Assembly: GCA_922989275.2 (NCBI GenBank)
Contig: OV277857.1
Location: forward strand, 6,324,001 to 6,388,000
From: Gari tellinella
Lineage: Eukaryota; Mollusca; Bivalvia; Cardiida; Psammobiidae
Length of the DNA stretch: 64,000 nt
Direction: 5' to 3'
Shown: positions 11,023-21,842 of the stretch, piece after piece
Layout: each line of letters begins with the position of its first letter
Position numbering within the stretch: position 1 is the stretch's first letter
The notes under the pieces: generated by a model
What the model was told of the DNA's origin: nothing
The model's database searches: none
The model's input: the letters and a program-made list of their open reading frames with translations, nothing else
Made by a program: the position numbers and the translations under genes

Positions 11023-11095
11023 ACTTAAAGCAGGTTGAAAGTAAAGCAAAATGTGCCTTAAGTCACATTCTGCTTTACTTTCAGCCTGCTTTAAG
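11023..11095. mobile_element. TTAA1 element core 2d (element about 10974-11200)
   Basis: TTAATCCTTGACTCCATAG at 10974 opens the framework. The hairpin has one asymmetric substitution beside the loop (CCTTAAGTC). The right end is not clear. Confidence 0.75.
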
Positions 11096-11367
11096 CTACC
11101 ATCTGCTAGGGCACAGAAACTAACTTTTTTGCTACATTTTCATGACTTTTTAAAATTGAACTATTTTCTTAAAGCGAGGAATAGAATTTATTTTTAAAAG
11201 AACGTTCACCTTCTTGAATGACACAGATCAAAGGTAAAGCCATGCACTGGTTTCATTATGTTGAATAACATATTGCTGAAATCCTTTGCTTTATAATATG
11301 GCATTAGTACAGGTGACCGCTTAACTCATTACCCAATAGCCAGTTTCTAGTTTTGAAGACAGCTGAC

Positions 11368-11617
11368 ATAACTCTTTCCTCCCTGAAACTTTAAATGGAC
11401 AATACCAGTTTCCATTTTAGTCTAGTCCATTTCTGACTTTTAAGAGTTGTTTTTGTCAATGTTTGGCATTATGACAAACAGTTAAGACCCTGATCAGAGT
11501 GCTCCTTTCGGAGCCCTCTGATCTGGGTCTTCACTGTTTGCATTGGACAACTGTACTTTTCACATGTACACTGTTTGAAAAGGACGCCTATATGCGGGAT
11601 TAGGGTTCAAAGGGTTA
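11368..11617. mobile_element. TTAA2 MITE carrying core 1a
   Basis: 'AACTCTTTCCTCCCTGAAAC' start and 'AGGGTTCAAAGGGTTAA' end. Core 1a at 11475-11541. Non-palindromic arms (for example 'tagtctagtccatttctgac') are shared with 15974 (reverse) and 17739. Confidence 0.85.
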
Positions 11618-12120
11618 AGAAACAATTTCTATGGTGCATATTCATGACTGTATAAAATGGAACTGTTTCCTAAAGTGGAGAAATAAATTAACTGCATTAA
11701 AGTCATTATCTATTGAGTAATGAATTAAAGCAAGTTTACTCTTCATGACTGTATAAAATGGAACTGGTTTTTTCAGTGAAGGAATAAATTACAGACGTAA
11801 TATATTACTGCAAGAATGGGTTAAAAGGGACAACAAAACTTGTCATTTTCAAAGCTAGAAGAGTCCATTTCAAGGTTTGTAGTTGTAAAGGTCAACAGTC
11901 AACAGTTGACAATTTGTCTGTGTTCCTAGGGACATAGGGACATGATTGTGACTGATAGTTTAAATTGTCCATCCTCGAGCCACTTAGGCCAATGGCTCTT
12001 ATCAGCCCGGACAGTCCAATTAACGCTTGTATACCATGCCAAATTTTCAAAATGGACTTGGCTGTTGTTTCTGATAAATTAGTTTTTTACAGATTTGTCT
12101 GAAAATATTATAAAGTATGA

Positions 12121-12187
12121 CAAACAGTGTAGACTCAGATCAGAGGGCTCCTTTAGGAGCCCTCTGATCTGAGTCTACACTGTTTGC
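12121..12187. repeat. Core 1a hairpin, near perfect
   Basis: CAAACAGTGTAGACTCAGAT..GGGCTCC/TTTA/GGAGCCC..ATCTGAGTCTACACTGTTTG. The CCC to CTC change is mirrored on the other arm (GAG). Confidence 0.95.
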
Positions 12188-12684
12188 AAAAGACGGATAT
12201 TATAATTATGTTTCAACTTCAAGTATTACATGGGTTAACTTTTGACTGCTTAAATCAATGTGACTGTCCTAGCTAATTAACTATGCTTCAAAAACATTGT
12301 CTACCGAAATTTACCCATTCCATGGCATATTTCAAGAACTAAAACTCAATTGACAGAAAAATTTGAATCCTCAACAGATATGTCAAGTTACTCAGCATTT
12401 GATCTGGATCCAAACTTTTTTGCAAATATATAAATGAATAAGCGTCAAACAATGTTGTGAAGAGAAACCCCATCAAGTTTAGACCAAAGGTGATGTCAGC
12501 GACCTTCTCTCAAAAGTCAATGTCCAGTTATGTCCTGAAATGGACACTGAGGTCAAATCTTTCTGGCTGATATCCTGGTTAAGCATTAACATGCTTAAGT
12601 TTTTAAGTGGACGAATAAACTTATGAAAGATGACCAGTTTATTTTGAATTTAAGGGGTGTTTCAGACTCAAATTGAAATTGACT

Positions 12685-12751
12685 CAAACAGTGTAGACCA
12701 TGATCAGACGGCTCCATCAGGAACGCTCTGATCAGGATCTACAATGTTTGC
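12685..12751. repeat. Core 1a hairpin, decayed
   Basis: CAAACAGTGTAGACCATGAT .. ACAATGTTTG with several unpaired changes (ACGGCTCC against GGAACGC). Older copy than 12121. Confidence 0.85.
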
Positions 12752-13250
12752 AATTGATAAATAGTTTACTTGGTTTGCAGTTCAGTAATGGGAAATCAAG
12801 GACATCATCAATTTGTGTACATTAGATGATTGGAATACCAAATATGTTAAGGTGGTCACTCTTTTGATTGTTTTCAGAGTTTTCTCCCATAGAAAGTGAC
12901 ATCTTTCTCTATTATAGGAATATGTTCCTTAATCCTGAGAGGTGTCTAATTGCCCTGTAAATGCCTTAAATTCATTCCTCCACTGAAGAAAATAGTTCTA
13001 ATTTAGACAGTCAGTTAAAGCGAAGAACATGTCTACAAAAAGGTACTGATAGTTGTGTCGAGACCCTATGTTGTTCACACAACAATCACTTACCTTTTTG
13101 AAAGCATTTTCTCCGCTTTAATTGATCTTCAAACAATACAAAAATTTCAATTGCAATATTCACAACTATAACCGTAATACAATGAAAGAACATTTTGGAG
13201 CAATAATTTGAGGTTACAATCCTGTCAAAACTTAACCCTAGTTAAATTAA

Positions 13251-13449
13251 TTAAGCTTCACACAATAGCCTGTTTTTAGTTTTGAAGACAGGTGAGTAAG
13301 GTGACCACTTAAAGCTGGCTGACAGTAAAGCAGAATGTGCCTTAAGGCACATTCTGCTTAAAGGCACATTCTGCTTTACTTTCAACCCGCTTTAACTGCA
13401 TGGTCTCCTGTCTTGCAATCTACAAACAGGCTATGGGGTAAAAAGTTAA
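13251..13449. mobile_element. TTAA1 MITE with duplicated core arm
   Basis: TTAA at both ends ('ATTAAGCTTCACACAATAGCC' side; 'GGGTAAAAAGTTAA' side). Core 2d at 13308-13394 contains an extra 'GGCACATTCTGCTTAAA' block, as if one arm was copied again next to the loop. Confidence 0.75.
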
Positions 13450-13713
13450 AAAATGTTTGCCTTTTAAACTGAAGGGCAAATTTCAGACAACTTCTTAGAA
13501 TTGTTTAAGCCACACACAGTTGGATCTCCTATGGTATTTGTCTGTAAATTCAAAGATGCTCACATGCTATCAATTCATACATTTTACCTGAATCTTACTG
13601 ATACTCATCAAAGTATGTGCATGCCTGAAATAAATCGCTTCTTCACTCTTAACTAGCCGAAATCTCATCTCTTGGACATCTATAGAATATGTATCTAACC
13701 TTCAGCATGTTAT

Positions 13714-13973
13714 ATAACCCGGCCATTACCCCATGAAAACACCTTTTTATGTCTCTATTTTATTCATTCACTAAAGAAAATAGATCCAATTTATATTGTC
13801 ATGATAGAATATGTATCTTAAGAAACATATTCTACATTTTGGCAGATGAAAGCTTAAAGCAGGCTGAAAGTAAAGTAGATTGCACCTTAAGGTGCATTCT
13901 GCTTTAATTTCAACCTGCTTTAAGTGGTTACTTATCTTCAAAATTTGAAACAGGATATGGGGTAATGGGTTAA
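13714..13973. mobile_element. TTAA1 MITE with core 2d
   Basis: 'ATAACCCGGCCATTACCCC' start and 'GGGGTAATGGGTTAA' end; core 2d at 13851-13925 (CACCTTAAGGTG centre, both arms changed relative to GCACATT copies). Confidence 0.8.
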
Positions 13974-13987
13974 TTTTCATCTGTAGA

Positions 13988-14215
13988 ACCCTTTCACCCC
14001 ATAGCTCGATTATAGATTGAAGATCAGGCGACCAATTAAGACAGGTTGAAAGTAAAAGCAGAATGTGCCTTAAGGCACATTCTGCTTTACTTCCAGCCTG
14101 TTATGACATAGAATTATTTTTTTATGGTGCATATTCAATACTGTATAAAAAGAAACTGTTTTCTCAATGGAGGAATGAATTAAAAGTGTAAACAGTTTAT
14201 CAATGAAGTTAAGGG
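13988..14215. mobile_element. TTAA1 MITE with core 2d, right half decayed
   Basis: 'AACCCTTTCACCCCATAG' start, core at 14035-14105, right framework text 'tgtataaa..gtgtaaacag' to 'GTTAAGGGA'. Lies 15 bp from the previous copy. Confidence 0.7.
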
Positions 14216-14376
14216 ATGGCGTTTGAAAATTAAATAAGATAAAACAGTAGGCAATACTTTTCAAATGCCACAAACATACATTGTATTTCAGGAAAGTAAT
14301 ATCTCTCTCTGTATTTAATTACTTCACATCATTACAGCCTTACCTAAAGCATGCTTCAGAATTAACAACACCATAT

Positions 14377-14568
14377 CAGGGCTCCAGATAAGAGGGAGTA
14401 AACTGAACAAATTCAATGTTTTCTTACTCTTTTTAGCACCAAATCCTATGGTGTTACTACTCATTAGAATCGTCTCGAAGAGACGATTCTAATGAGTAGT
14501 GACACCATAGGGTTTATTCAGAAATAAAGATTTTAGTTTTTGAAAAACTACCCTTATCTGGTGCTCTG
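14377..14568. mobile_element. CAGGG1 MITE, TSD CCATAT
   Basis: CAGGGCTCCAGATAAG to TTATCTGGTGCTCTG, 192 bp, flanked by CCATAT at 14371-14376 and 14569-14574. Perfect core 3 palindrome. Confidence 0.92.
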
Positions 14569-14860
14569 CCATATATCCAATTAAAAAAATATCCAAAACA
14601 CTCTTACCAAATATGGATGAATTCAGAACCTTTTTCATTTATTTTGATTTCCAACGATATATTCTCAAAATATAGTCATTTTTCATTTAATTGTGAGTGT
14701 CCTGAAACTGTAGTTTCATTCAAACTGATCATTCCAATAAGCCATATATTAATTGCTTTCATATTTACATGATTGCAATTATTTCTGTTAATATAGTGGG
14801 TTTGAAAATTTAGAAATGACCTGAATTTAGGTCATTTGAGGTAGATTATGTTCATCTTTT

Positions 14861-15053
14861 CAGAGCTCCAGATAAGAGGGGGTAAACTGAACAAAACCAA
14901 CATTATCTATACTCATATCAAAACCAAAAACTATGGTGTTACTACTCATTAGAATCCTCTCAAAGAGACGATTCTCATGAGTTGTGACATCATAGGGTTT
15001 AATGCAGAAATAAATATGTTATATCTTGAAATACTTCCCTTATCTGGAGCCCT
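14861..15053. mobile_element. CAGGG1 MITE
   Basis: CAGAGCTCCAGATAAG to TTATCTGGAGCCCT. Core 3 with asymmetric changes (AATCCTCTC against GAGACGATT), hence older. TCTTTT occurs at both flanks if the final G of the right end is lost. Confidence 0.85.
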
Positions 15054-15087
15054 CTTTTACTGATCTGGGACTACAGTCTACACTATT

Positions 15088-15362
15088 TTAACCCATTACC
15101 CCAAAGCATTTTTCCAGTATTTAGATAGGTGAGTAGGTGACCACTTAAAGCAGGTCGAAAGTAAAGCAGAAAGTGCCTTAAGGCACATTCTGCTTTACTT
15201 CCAGCCTGCTTTAAGCTATTATCTGCTAGAATATAGAAAATATTTCTGAAGATCCTTATTTGTAACGGTATAAATCGGAACTGTTCTTCAGTGAAGGAAT
15301 AAATTTAATGCGTATAAAAGCATATTTAAACTTTACTATACACTAACAGCAGGAGAAGAGTT
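15088..15362. mobile_element. TTAA1 MITE with core 2d
   Basis: TTAACCCATTACCCC start; core 2d at 15143-15215; right framework 'cttcagtgaaggaataaattt' and a degraded end near 'AGAAGAGTTAG'. Confidence 0.8.
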
Positions 15363-15557
15363 AGAGCAGACAGCATTTTGAGCGGACGGTTTTATTCATC
15401 CTTCAAACAGTTCATATACAAAACAGAATGATGACCTCACAAGCGGAACATTACTCTGAATGTTTCTTCTGTTAAAAAGACATAAAATCTTAATTTGAAA
15501 ACATGGCAGCTAACAAGTTTGAAACAGACTATATTTTAGTGAGAACAAAGATTCACC

Positions 15558-15968
15558 CTAAAAATTACCCTATAGCCTGTTTCTTGTTTTGAAAACAGGT
15601 TACCAGATAAAGCAGGTTGAAAGTAAAGCAGAATGCACCTTAACCCATTACCCCATGAATATACCTTTTTATGCTTTAAATTTATCCTTCCAATAGAAAA
15701 TAGTTCAAATTTATATAGCAATGTATGGATTATAAGAAATGGTTTCTAAATCCTGGTAGACGATTGCTTAAAGCAGGATAAAAGAAAAGCAGAATGCACC
15801 TAAAGGCACATTCTGCTTTATTTTCATCCTGCTTTAAATGGTCACCTGTATTCAGTATGAGAAATAATTGGTTAAGACTATCTATTAGGACATAGAGACT
15901 ATTTCTTATGTTATGTGGAGCAATAAAATAGAGGCATAATAATGTTAATTTATGGAGTAATGGGTTAA
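15558..15968. mobile_element. TTAA1 MITE with a second TTAA1 MITE inserted at its loop TTAA
   Basis: An outer copy begins near 15558 ('CCTATAGCCTGTTTCTTG') and runs through the first core arm to 'GCACCTTAA'. There a full inner copy starts (15640, TTAACCCATTACCCC) with its own core (15772-15838) and ends at 'TTGGTTAA' (about 15876). The outer right half resumes ('ctattaggacatagagac..ggcataa..AATGGGTTAA'). The insertion point is exactly the TTAA in the hairpin loop. The outer second core arm is missing. Confidence 0.75.
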
Positions 15969-15973
15969 CCCTT

Positions 15974-16215
15974 TTAACCCTAGTCCCGCATATAGGCGTT
16001 CTTTTCAAACAGTGTACATGTGAATAGTACACTTGTCCTGTGCAAACAGTGAAGACCCAGATCAGAGGGCTCCAAAAGGAGCCCTCTGATCAGGGTCTTC
16101 ACTGTTTGTCATATTGCCAAATATTGACAAAAACAACCCATAAAAGTCAGAAATGGACTAGACGAAAATGGAAACTGGAATGGTCCATTTAAAGTTTCAG
16201 GGAGGAAAGAGTTAA
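15974..16215. mobile_element. TTAA2 MITE carrying core 1a (reverse orientation)
   Basis: TTAACCCTAGTCCCGCATA to GGGAGGAAAGAGTTAA. Core 1a at 16042-16109. It abuts the previous element with only a few bases between TTAA sites. Confidence 0.88.
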
Positions 16216-16750
16216 ATGAGCCTTCAGATCAGTGTCTGCACTGTTGGTTTTATTTACTTTTCTTAAATAAGCCCATGAAAATAATACAAAGTGGTATTTT
16301 GCATAAAAATTGTTTAATTTCACATTGAAAACAAAATTTGACAACGCTTATAAAGTATGCAATATTATCGCAGGTGTTTAGTGATAGTTTTCAAAGTGTT
16401 TGAGCAAACTTTATTAGCTTGAGTGCAAAGTAAGCGGAAGTAAGGAAAAAAATATCCTCATTTAAGCCTCCCTATGTTGTGACTACTCATTGGAACAGCT
16501 TTTTTTTAGATAGTTATAACATTATATAAGTTAAATGTTCCTCAATGTTAACATTGACCTATTATGGTGGGAAAGCCCCTAGTAGACCTTAGTGATTTTA
16601 TTTTTTTGGGGAGACGCAAGTGCGGATCATCATCATATTCATGATTGTTTAAAATGGAACTATATTCTTCAATAGAGGAATAATTTAAAAGCGTAAAAAG
16701 GTGTATTTATGGGGTCATTGGTTGAAATACTCTTATTATCAGCAGTCATG

Positions 16751-16942
16751 CAGGGCTCCAGATAAGGGGAGTATTTCTAAAACTAAAACCTTTATTTCTG
16801 CTTTAAACCCTATGGTGTCACTACTCATTAGAATCGTCTCAAAGAGACGATTCTAATGAGTAGTAACACCATAGGATTTGGTGCTGTATGAGTGAGAAAA
16901 TATTGGATTTGTTCAGATTACTCCCTCTTATCTGGAGTCCTG
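16751..16942. mobile_element. CAGGG1 MITE, TSD GTCATG
   Basis: CAGGGCTCCAGATAAG to TTATCTGGAGTCCTG, 192 bp, flanked by GTCATG at 16745-16750 and 16943-16948. Perfect core 3. Confidence 0.93.
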
Positions 16943-17165
16943 GTCATGTAAGCCTTGCTATGTACTTGCCATGTGTCTATGAGATAGCTCTTTGAACAGC
17001 CCCGACCACACCCAAAACCCCCTCCCTTAGCTACCACAAACAGCATTCTTTGTTATGGACAGCTTTCAACCCTGAGAAAGCTGATTATGTATAAAAAACA
17101 TTGTCTGCAATAGTTTGAAAATTAACCGTTCCTAATCGATTTCTGCAGAGCTACAATCCAAGTAC

Positions 17166-17231
17166 CAAACAGTTTGGATCCAGATCAGATGCCGAGTTAC
17201 TCGGCATCTGATCTGGATCAAAACTGTTTGC
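17166..17231. repeat. Core 1b hairpin
   Basis: CAAACAGTTTGGATCCAGAT, ATGCCGAG TTA CTCGGCAT, CTGATCTGGATCAAAACTG. The loop stem ATGCCGAG/CTCGGCAT differs from the CGCCGCG form in matched positions on both arms. Confidence 0.92.
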
Positions 17232-17311
17232 AAAGGACTCGAGAAATCTCATCTTCAACACCCTTTCAAAGGAACGGAATCAGTAAATTCTAAGCCATGA
17301 TTCTGCACCAG

Positions 17312-17535
17312 GGTAAATGTGTGTTTGGGTCCACTGGGGAGCCGCTGTACACTTTTGTCTATCTGCCATACAAAACAGCTGCTTGCGGACCAAAAAACAT
17401 CGCCCCCATACCAGAAGGTTGAGGTCACGGGAGGTCAGGAAGCTTATCTGGCATTATACAACCCAGCTTCTTTTCCAATGCCTGGCTCTCCAAGAAATGA
17501 AATGACACCCATTGCACAAGAACCCCCTACCTGAT
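17312..17535 (+). CDS. Exon-like coding patch, unidentified (possible last exon or pseudogene)
   Basis: The frame from 17312 reads GKCVFGSTGEPLYTFVYLPY and continues to about 17418. The +1 frame then reads KVEVTGGQEAYLALYNPASF and onward to a TGA at 17533-17535 (C-terminus ..RNEMTPIAQEPPT). Both stretches have protein-like composition without low complexity, unlike other short ORFs here. Either a one-base insertion near the A6 or C5 run (17393-17407) breaks one exon, or a terminal exon begins after the CAG acceptor-like site at 17411-17413. I do not recognise the family. Local repeats stop at 17231 and resume near 17665. Could be chance. Confidence 0.3.
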
Positions 17536-17738
17536 ATATGTATAAACAACCAGAACTTGAGCAAAAGGCCATTTCTAATGAAGACCTGTCTAGGTACATT
17601 TAGACAACTCTATAAGACCACTAAAAAGAAGGCTTATTGATTGAATGGCAGCATTTCTGAAAGGTGAAAGTAAAACAGAAAGGCAATTTCTATTTAAGGA
17701 AATATTTAAAGCACATTCTGCTTTACCTTCAGCCTGCT

Positions 17739-17988
17739 TTAACTCTTTCCTCCCTGAAACTTTAAATGAACAATTCCAGTTTCCATTTAGTCTAGTCCAT
17801 TTCTGACTTTTAAGGGTTGTTTTTGTCACTGTTTGGGATTATGACAAACAGTGAGGACCCTGATCAGAAGGCTCCTTTTGGAGCCCTCTGATCTGGGTCT
17901 TCACTGTTTGCACAGGACAAGTGTACTATTCACATGTACACTGTTTGAAAAGAACGCCTATAGGCGGGACCAGGGTTCAAAGAGTTAA
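17739..17988. mobile_element. TTAA2 MITE carrying core 1a
   Basis: TTAACTCTTTCCTCCCTG to AGGGTTCAAAGAGTTAA, 250 bp with TTAA at both ends; core 1a at 17845-17911. Its left TTAA is also the end of a decayed core 2d arm (17665-17741), so it inserted into, or recombined with, a TTAA1 remnant. Confidence 0.9.
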
Positions 17989-18301
17989 GCTACCATCTTC
18001 TAGGATATAGATAAGATTATTTTATAGTTCATAATTATAATTATATAAATTTAATTGGAACTATACACAGTGATGTTTTGTCTTTGGTGAATGAAAACAT
18101 TGAAGGTGTAAAAAGGTGTATTAATGGGGTTATTGGTTAATCCGTAACCCCATAGCCTGTAATAACTCTAAAGACCTGATCTGTATCAAAAATCAATTTT
18201 TTCCACAAAAAAAGTTTGTCCACTTGGTCAGAGACAAAAAAAATTTATGGTTAATATACAAATCTCGTCTTGACTTATAATTAAACCATATTTCCCCTAT
18301 A

Positions 18302-18521
18302 TTAACCCTTGTAATACCGACTTTTTTCAAATGGACTATTCCCCTTTCAAAAAAATCCAGTCTATCTTATTTTTTAACGGATTCTTTTCATACAAAATTC
18401 ATAATGAAATCAAACAGTACAGACCCAGATCAGAGGGCTCCTTCAGGAGCCCTCTGATCTGGGTCTACACTGTTTGCATTTAGTATTAAAAGTCTGGTAT
18501 CTGGCACAGTAAGGGGGTTAA
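18302..18521. mobile_element. TTAA5 MITE carrying core 1a
   Basis: TTAACCCTTGTAATACCGAC to ACAGTAAGGGGGTTAA; core 1a at 18411-18477. A different framework from TTAA2 with the same hairpin. Second copy at 26761-26974. Confidence 0.8.
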
Positions 18522-18756
18522 ACTTTTCATACAAAAGTGTCTGGAGTTTTTTAATGTTTACAATGCACGGGCTGGGTTATAGATTACATAAATATTAATG
18601 CAAGTGTACTGCACTGTGGTTATGGCTATTTGCACAAGAGTGAGAACTCTACAGGAGTGGGGCCAATAAGCGAGGGGGCCAGAAAAGGGGCCGCTGGGCA
18701 CTGTATCAAGTTTTTCTAAAACTTCCAACATTATAGACTGTTTTCAGAATTGTGTC

Positions 18757-18954
18757 ACACTTCAATATCTCGAACTTGCTTAACTCGAACTATCGGATAT
18801 GTCAACACATGAACTACATTATTTTATACTTGGTTAAGTCGAACATACCTGTATTCATAAGTTAAAACGAGGCTTAGCTATGTTTTAACTTTTAAATACG
18901 GGTATGTTCGACTTAACCGAGTTCGAGATATCTAAGTTCGACTGTAACAGACAT
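18757..18954. mobile_element. TA2 Tigger-like hairpin MITE
   Basis: Long inverted repeat: 'TTCAATATCTCGAACTTGC' left, 'AGTTCGAGATATCTAAG' right, ending TTCGACTG followed by TA. The inner arms (TGTTCGACTTAACCGAG) are shared with 48070 and 53363. The ends resemble pogo/Tigger elements with TA targets. No transposase. Confidence 0.8.
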
Positions 18955-19446
18955 TGCATCTAAGTTTACCAATAAAACCATGCAGCAAGCGATTTGATCT
19001 ACTTGAATATGCTAATTTAAATTTTCACTCCCATAAAAAGGATGACTTCATACGTCTTAACAAGTTTTTGTCCATCAGACGAGCTTACAGTTAAATGCAG
19101 TTGATAAGTTATTGATGAAGTGCAGCCCAGTTAAGTCTTACCTTCACAATTTTAAGGTTGAAATGACTTATATGGTCTTACTTTAACCTTTTCAAACATT
19201 CTGAAGTTGCCGTGTGAAAAATGTGTATTCCGGAGCAGGTCTCATAACAGATTTATTCGTCAGGTATTCAGAAAAATATCATCAATGTGTCAAAAAATCT
19301 GGATCCAGATTAGACACCGAGATGATTGACTTCATATCTGGATCAAAACCGATTGGCAACATAAACACTGATTCTCCATTAACAGGCTAAAGGTTAAAGA
19401 CCTACAAATGCTTCAGAATATATCTTTTCAGTCAATCATGGAATAC

Positions 19447-19667
19447 TTAACTCTATGCATGCTTTGTAATGTTTTCGTCTGCAACAATTGTCGTCTGCTT
19501 TTGTTCTAAAAATAGATTGTTCACAATCTTTTTTCAAAACATGATTATACAAAGTGTCAACAGTTTGGATCCTGATGAGACGCGGCGTTACGCGAAGTCT
19601 TATCAGAATTCAACCTGTTTGCACATTTAATAGCAATTCCACCGCTAATTAGCGTGCAAAGAGTTAA
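19447..19667. mobile_element. TTAA3 MITE carrying core 1b
   Basis: TTAACTCTATGCATGC to GCGTGCAAAGAGTTAA; core 1b at 19558-19622 with several unpaired changes. A more degenerate core 1b lies just outside at 19292-19355. Confidence 0.85.
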
Positions 19668-19705
19668 TTGTCAAACCTGTGGTTGATCGATCATTCACTA
19701 ATAAA

Positions 19706-19903
19706 CAGGGCTCCAGATAAGAGCTAGGGTCAGTAAACTTAACAAATCAAACATTTTCTCACATTATTCACCACCAAATCCCATGGTGTAACTACTCATT
19801 CGAATCGTCTCTTCGAGATGATTCTAATGAGTAGTTACACCATAGGGTTTAAAGCAGAAATAAAGATTTTAGTTTTGAAATACTCCCCTTATCTGGAGCA
19901 TTG
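19706..19903. mobile_element. CAGGG1 MITE
   Basis: CAGGGCTCCAGATAAG to TTATCTGGAGCATTG. Core 3 slightly decayed (CATTCGAATCGTCTC). No clear target duplication. Confidence 0.85.
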
Positions 19904-20072
19904 ATGTATAAGAAAGGGTGGTTTATAATATCTCTAAATATAGCCCACTTTCTGTTAAAAACTGCATGCTCATTTAAAATTTTGCAATGCTAAGTAAAAC
20001 TTGTAGGTTATTATGTTCCCTTTTTGGATCATTTTAGCTACCAAAGTATTGACCTGGTTAGTTTAAACAAGA

Positions 20073-21828
20073 GGGCCAGAATGGCCCTTGATCGCTCACC
20101 TGACCATGGTGACACTAGGATGGGTCGCGTGATTTCAGAAAAGAAGATTTGTAAAAGGTGACCCCCAGGGTGGGGCGAATTTTGACCCCAGGGGCAAAAT
20201 TTGAACAACTACGATAGAGGACCTGTAGACGATGATATGTGCAAAATATCTAAACTCAGTGTACTATGGTTTCAGACAAGAAGATTTTTGAAGTTTTCAA
20301 TGGAAAAAATCTATTTTAAGCTTCGGTGACCCAGATATGCAACAGACCAGAACCAATTCATCCATATATGTGAAGGACCTCTAAAAGTTACATCATGCCA
20401 AATATCAAAGCTCTGGCCATATTGGTTTCTGAGTAAAAGATGTTTGACCATTTCCCTATGTAACTCTATGTAAAACGGTGACCTCTGGGGCGGGGCCAAT
20501 TTTGACCCCAGGGACAAAATTTGAACAACTTTGATAGAGGGCCTGTAGACTATGCTATGTGCAAAATATCTAAACTCAGTGTACTATGGTTTCAGACAAG
20601 AAGATTTTTTAAGTTTTCATTGAAAAAATCTATTTTTAGCTCCGGTGACCCAGATATGCAACAGACCATAACCAATTCAACAATATATGTGAAGGACTTC
20701 TAGAAGTTATACCATGCCAAATATCAAAGCTCTGGTCATATTGGTTCCAGAGAAAAAGATGTTTGAACATTTCACTAAATAACTCTATGTAAAACTGTGA
20801 TCCCCGGGGCGGGGCCAATTTTGACCCCAGGAACAAAATTTGAACAACTTTGATAGAGGGCCTGTAGACTATGCTATGTGCAAAATATCTAAACTCAGTG
20901 TACTATGGTTTCAGACAAGAAGATTTTTTAAGTTTTCATTGAAAAAATCTATTTTTAGCTCCGGTGACCCAGATATGCAACAGACCATAACCAATTCAAC
21001 AATATATGTGAAGGACTTCTAGAAGTTATACCATGCCAAATATCAAAGCTCTGGTCATATTGGTTCCAGAGAAAAAGATGTTTGAACATTTCACTAAATA
21101 ACTCTATGTAAAACTGTGATCCCCGGGGCGGGGCCAATTTTGACCCCAGGGGCAAAATTTGAACAAATTTGATAGAGGATCTGTAGACGATGCTATGTGC
21201 AAAATATCTAAGCTTAGTGTACTATAGTTTCAGACAAGAAGATTTTTTAAGTTCTCATGGTAAAAAATCTATTTTTAGCTCCGGTGACCCAGATATGCAA
21301 CGGACCGGACCCAATTCAACAATATATGTCAAATACCTCTAGAAGTTATACCATGCCAAATATCAAAGCTCTGGTCATATTGGTTCCAGAGAAAAAGATG
21401 TTTGAACATTTCACTATATAACTCTATGTAAAATGGTGACCCCCGGGGCGGGGCCAATTTTGACCCCAGGGGCAAAATTTGAACAACTTTGATAGAGGAC
21501 CTATAGATGATGCTATGTGCCAAATATCTAAGCTCTGGCCCTTGTGGTTCCAGACAAGAAGATTTTTTAAGATTTCCTTATTTTTTCACTTTGGTTGCCA
21601 TGGCAACCAGAGTTCTGCATTGTTTCAAATTCTTTGAACAACTTTGAAAGAGCTTGACCCAAGGAACATTCCTGTGAAGTTTGGTTGCAATCAGACCAGT
21701 AGTTTTGAAGAAGAAGATGTTTGAAGAAATTGTTGACACACGACGAACGACGAACGACGCACGATGCCGGACAAAGACCGACCACAAAAGCTCACCTTGA
21801 GCACTTTGTGCTCAGGTGAGCTAAAAAT
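20073..21828 (+). mobile_element. Non-autonomous element with tandem core and hairpin 3' end
   Basis: Left end near 'AAGAGGGCCAGAATGGCCC..CGCTCACCTG'; right end 'AGCTCACCTTGAGCAC / TTT / GTGCTCAGGTGAGCT' followed by AAAAA (hairpin 21789-21823). The interior is a 319-320 bp tandem array, then a unique part with ACGACGAACGACG repeats. A left region, tandem core and terminal hairpin just before CTAA recalls the Helitron-like pearl/CvA elements of bivalves. That assignment is inference; no Rep/helicase is present. Confidence 0.65.
20181..21500 (+). repeat. 319-320 bp tandem repeat, about 4 units plus a partial one
   Basis: The anchor 'TTTTGACCCCAGG..CAAAATTTGAACAA' recurs near 20181, 20501, 20820, 21139 and 21459. 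Each unit contains 'gtactatggtttcagacaag', 'ggtgacccagatatgcaac' and 'catgccaaatatcaaagctc'. Units at 20521-20839 and 20840-21158 are nearly identical and yield the same 60-aa reading frame, pointing to recent unequal exchange rather than coding. The fifth unit is interrupted after 'caaatatctaagctctgg'. Confidence 0.95.
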
Positions 21829-21842
21829 ACTGGTCTAAAATA

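Noticed and set aside
20521..21022. Two identical 60-aa ORFs as a possible gene pair
   Set aside because: They are the same frame in consecutive units of the 319-bp tandem repeat; identity reflects recent repeat expansion.
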